From contig VSJD01000322.1 in assembly GCA_008636095.1 (NCBI GenBank), positions 1 to 15,417 on the forward strand: DNA of 15,417 bases, in the 5' to 3' direction. The stretch's first letter is position 1; each line of letters starts with the position of its first letter. Positions 13,402 to 15,417 of this stretch are shown piece after piece. The DNA is from Kiritimatiellota bacterium (GTDB lineage Bacteria; Verrucomicrobiota; Kiritimatiellia; JAAZAB01). The notes below the pieces were generated by a model, which ran no database searches, was not told the DNA's origin, and saw nothing but the letters and a program-made list of their open reading frames with translations. A program made the position numbers and the translations under genes.

Positions 13402-15417
13402 ATGGCCGGTCATACATTGGCTTATTTCGGTCGCAGTCGCTGGCGCCGTTCCACAAGCCCCTTGCCCCGCAAGGCGGCCCAAGTCCCGACCGATTTCTTC
13501 GGCCTGTGCGTGGCCAACGCGCCGGATCCAGCGTGCGACGATTACGTCATCGCCCGTCTGAACGAGCTTGGCATCCGCCACGCGCGCCTAGATTTTACCT
13601 ATGGCGATCGTGATGCCTTTACCGAACGGTTCCTGGCCCGCCTGCTGACCGACCGGTTCCGCGTCTGCCTGCACCTGGTACAACCACGGGAAGAGGCCCA
13701 CACCATGCTTCGCCATCCGGAGGCCGCTGAACGCTGGCGGGCTTTTGTCGGCGATATGCTGGACCGGTATGGGAGCCGGGTAGAGCTGATCGAAATCGGC
13801 GCCACCTGCAACCGTCGTAAATGGTCGGGCTACTCACCCGCCGCTTTTTTCGTCGCCTGGCAAATCGCCTGGGAGGAAGCGCGCGGTCGCAACCTGGCAA
13901 TCGCCGGGCCGAACGTTACGGATTTCGAACCGGCCTATAACGCCGGCTGGCTGGGCGAATTTCGGCGCTCCAGAGTGTTGCCCAGCGTGCATACCGACAA
14001 CCTGTTTGTGGAGCGCGCCACGGAACCGGAGGCGTTCGATCACAAAATCGCCGGACAGCGTCTGGCCAGCCTGTTCCGCTTCAACCTGGTACGCAAGGCC
14101 CAGTTGCTCCAGGATATTGGCGCGTGGGCCGGCGTACCCACCCTGATGTGCGCGCACGTTACCTGGAGCCTGCGGCGGATTGCCCGCTTCCTGGAGGACG
14201 TCGAGGAAAAACAGGCGGATTACCTGGGGCGTTATGCCTGCCTGGCCGCCGCCTCCGGCGCGCTCACCCGCGTCTATTGGGGTCCATTGATTGGACAACG
14301 TGAAGGCTTGATTGACGACGGCACCTTGGAATACCCCGAACTTCCGCACGTGACCTATTATGAACAGGCGCGCGGCGAGATAAAAGATTACCGCTTGCGT
14401 CCAGCCTTTAGAACCTTTCAAACTGTTAATCGCCTGCTCGCCGGCGCCACGTTCCAGCGCCGTCTGGCAACCGATGCCGGCCTGGAAATACTGGAGTTCG
14501 TACTGAATGCAGAATGCCAGGCTCCGCCGGAGCGCTACGCCCAGGCGAGCAGAATGCAGAATGCAGAAGAAAAAAGTCAGAGGTCCGAGGTCAGCGGTCA
14601 GCGGTCAGCGATCAGTCAGAAGTTTGCCCCGCCTTTGGCGGGGTCAGCAATCAGCAATTCCGCCAACGCCGAATCAGGAATGAAGAACGAAGAACAAAGA
14701 ACCAGGAACGGAGCGATTCTGCACGCCGTCTGGACGACCGACGGCAACGGCGCCAGCGCCGACGCTTGTTATCCGCCGGAGCTCCTCGCCCAGGCCGAGA
14801 TCTATGCCCGCGACGGCCAGCGGCTGGAGCGCGCCCCCCGGATGTTCTCCGAAAGCCCGGTGTTTATTTTGTGGCCATCCGGCGTCTGTCATCCGTCGTC
14901 TGGCGTCTGTCTTCCAATCCCCGGCTACCGCTTTGCACATCGACCGGGCTGGGATTTTGATATCGTCCGCGTAGGAACCAATGCGCTGGGTCTGGGAGGC
15001 GTGTACTTGACCGGGGATGGTGGGGAACGCGTGGATATTCAGGCGCTGCTGGAACTGGCCGGCCATGGAAAGGCGGGGGGTGGGGAAGAAAAGCAAACGC
15101 CCAACGCCCAACATCCAACGCCGAACGCTCAATGTCGGATGCCGGACCCTGCTTCGCCCGGAGGCTACGCAGGGCAAGCGCCAGATGGCGAAATTCTTCA
15201 ATCGAAAATCGAAAATCGAAAATCGAAAATATTGCGCGATTCGCGCAATGTTGTCTGGTCCGTAAGCGCGCCGTGGGACATCGCGCGAACCATCGTGATC
15301 AAGGAATTTAAGCCGCGCAGCGTCTTCCGCCGGCTCCTGGACTATGGTAAACCCGACAAGGCCCTGCGCAGTTGGAACGGCGCGCAGGAACTGCTCCGGC
15401 GCGGCCTGCAAACCCCC
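13402..15417 (+). CDS. Glycoside-hydrolase-like barrel fused to an LPS (Kdo/WaaP-type) kinase domain, C-terminus beyond window
   Basis: The frame from ATG 13402 is open to the right edge (672 codons). GTG 13363 is a possible earlier start; neither has a clear ribosome-binding site, and no signal peptide is seen, so the protein is probably cytoplasmic. Residues about 31-360 look like a clan-A glycoside hydrolase barrel: FFGLCVANAPD, LNELGIRHARLDF, VELIEIGATCNRRKW (127-141), AGPNVTDFEP, RPAFRTFQTVNRLL. A beta-sandwich tail follows (ILHAVWTTDG ... SESPVFILW, about 439-491). From about 614, NVVWSVSAPWDIARTIVIKEFKP and a basic segment ending W-x(8)-LLRRGLQTP match the start of lipopolysaccharide kinases, with K634 as candidate ATP-binding lysine. 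Likely envelope-glycan related (inference). Three inserts at residues about 369-436, 493-505 and 557-612 are repeat-derived. Confidence 0.85.
   Translation, partial: MAGHTLAYFGRSRWRRSTSPLPRKAAQVPTDFFGLCVANAPDPACDDYVIARLNELGIRHARLDFTYGDRDAFTERFLARLLTDRFRVCLHLVQPREEAHTMLRHPEAAERWRAFVGDMLDRYGSRVELIEIGATCNRRKWSGYSPAAFFVAWQIAWEEARGRNLAIAGPNVTDFEPAYNAGWLGEFRRSRVLPSVHTDNLFVERATEPEAFDHKIAGQRLASLFRFNLVRKAQLLQDIGAWAGVPTLMCAHVTWSLRRIARFLEDVEEKQADYLGRYACLAAASGALTRVYWGPLIGQREGLIDDGTLEYPELPHVTYYEQARGEIKDYRLRPAFRTFQTVNRLLAGATFQRRLATDAGLEILEFVLNAECQAPPERYAQASRMQNAEEKSQRSEVSGQRSAISQKFAPPLAGSAISNSANAESGMKNEEQRTRNGAILHAVWTTDGNGASADACYPPELLAQAEIYARDGQRLERAPRMFSESPVFILWPSGVCHPSSGVCLPIPGYRFAHRPGWDFDIVRVGTNALGLGGVYLTGDGGERVDIQALLELAGHGKAGGGEEKQTPNAQHPTPNAQCRMPDPASPGGYAGQAPDGEILQSKIENRKSKILRDSRNVVWSVSAPWDIARTIVIKEFKPRSVFRRLLDYGKPDKALRSWNGAQELLRRGLQTP
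14507..14712 (+). repeat. Insert 1 in the fusion gene: heptamers and hairpins
   Basis: It contains a GCTCCGCCGGAGC palindrome (14521-14533), ATGCAGA-type repeats, GGTCAGC/GGTCAGC/GATCAGT units (about 14595-14615) and a CCCCGCC/GGCGGGG hairpin (14627-14643). Further on are TCAGCAA units and GAAGAAC/GAAGAAC/AAAGAAC/CAGGAAC units (14683-14710). The peptide includes RSEVSGQRSAISQK, very like the helicase inserts. It lies between the barrel and its beta-sandwich tail. Confidence 0.8.
14878..14920 (+). repeat. Insert 2 in the fusion gene: short GGCGTCT array
   Basis: Units GGCGTCT, GTCATCC, GTCGTCT, GGCGTCT and GTCTTCC run with period seven, giving the peptide SGVCHPSSGVCLP directly after the conserved-looking SPVFILW strand. 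The same GGCGTCT/GGCGTCC words occur in helicase insert 3. Confidence 0.65.
15070..15237 (+). repeat. Insert 3 in the fusion gene: heptamer arrays at the domain boundary
   Basis: CCAACGC, CCAACAT, CCAACGC, CGAACGC units (15106-15133) are followed by a palindromic block with GGAGGCTACGCAGGGC. Four TCGAAAA units follow (15201-15230). An ATTGCGCG/CGCGCAAT hairpin closes the block at about 15230-15248. It separates the hydrolase-like part from the kinase-like part. Confidence 0.8.

Noticed and set aside
13834..15411. Minus-strand frames of 195 and 245 codons opposite the fusion gene
   Set aside because: The plus-strand frame is open throughout and carries the domain motifs; the longer antisense frame also runs through the repeat inserts.

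Overview
This window looks like a bacterial chromosome segment, most likely from the PVC group (Verrucomicrobiota, Kiritimatiellota or Lentisphaerota relatives). That placement is an inference. It rests on a very large secreted protein with aspartate-rich calcium-binding-type repeats and a LamG domain, on a GxxExxY protein, on a LPS-kinase-like domain, and on an unusual load of short palindromic and heptanucleotide repeats. No phylogenetic marker search could be run.

Layout: (1) From 1 to 5633 on the minus strand runs one uninterrupted reading frame of at least 1877 codons. It encodes an exported, surface or extracellular repeat protein whose C-terminus lies beyond the left edge. (2) From 5634 to 6185 there is no gene, only small palindromes. 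(3) From 6186 to 7311, minus strand, an overlapping pair encodes a small basic protein and a nucleotidyltransferase-fold protein, arranged like a toxin-antitoxin-type module and flanked by a degenerate direct repeat. (4) From 7429 to 7566 lies a perfect 31-bp inverted repeat. (5) From 7596 to 10163, minus strand, lies a DinG/XPD-type iron-sulfur helicase carrying three in-frame low-complexity insertions. (6) From 10208 to 10853 a GxxExxY gene sits inside a 40-bp inverted repeat with extra hairpins, like a small mobile unit. (7) From 10888 to 11330, plus strand, lie one intact tRNA-Gly(GCC), one tRNA-Gly copy split by two hairpin inserts, and one 3' fragment with inserts at the same two places. 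(8) From 11368 to 13017, minus strand, lies a complete glucose-6-phosphate isomerase (pgi). (9) From 13018 to 13401 a divergent intergenic region holds another heptanucleotide inverted repeat. (10) From 13402 to beyond the right edge, plus strand, a glycoside-hydrolase-like barrel is fused to the start of an LPS (Kdo/WaaP-type) kinase domain, again with three in-frame low-complexity inserts.

The genes do not form one pathway. The common thread is the invasion of genes and RNA genes by small repeats. Degenerate period-7 arrays and GC-rich hairpins sit in frame in loops of the helicase and the fusion protein. Palindromic blocks sit in the nucleotidyltransferase and in front of the signal peptide of the giant protein. 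The pgi stop codon lies inside a heptamer array, and a tRNA gene has been split. Repeats of the same style also form the inverted-repeat arms around the GxxExxY gene and in two intergenic regions. This repeat system is the most unusual thing in the window.
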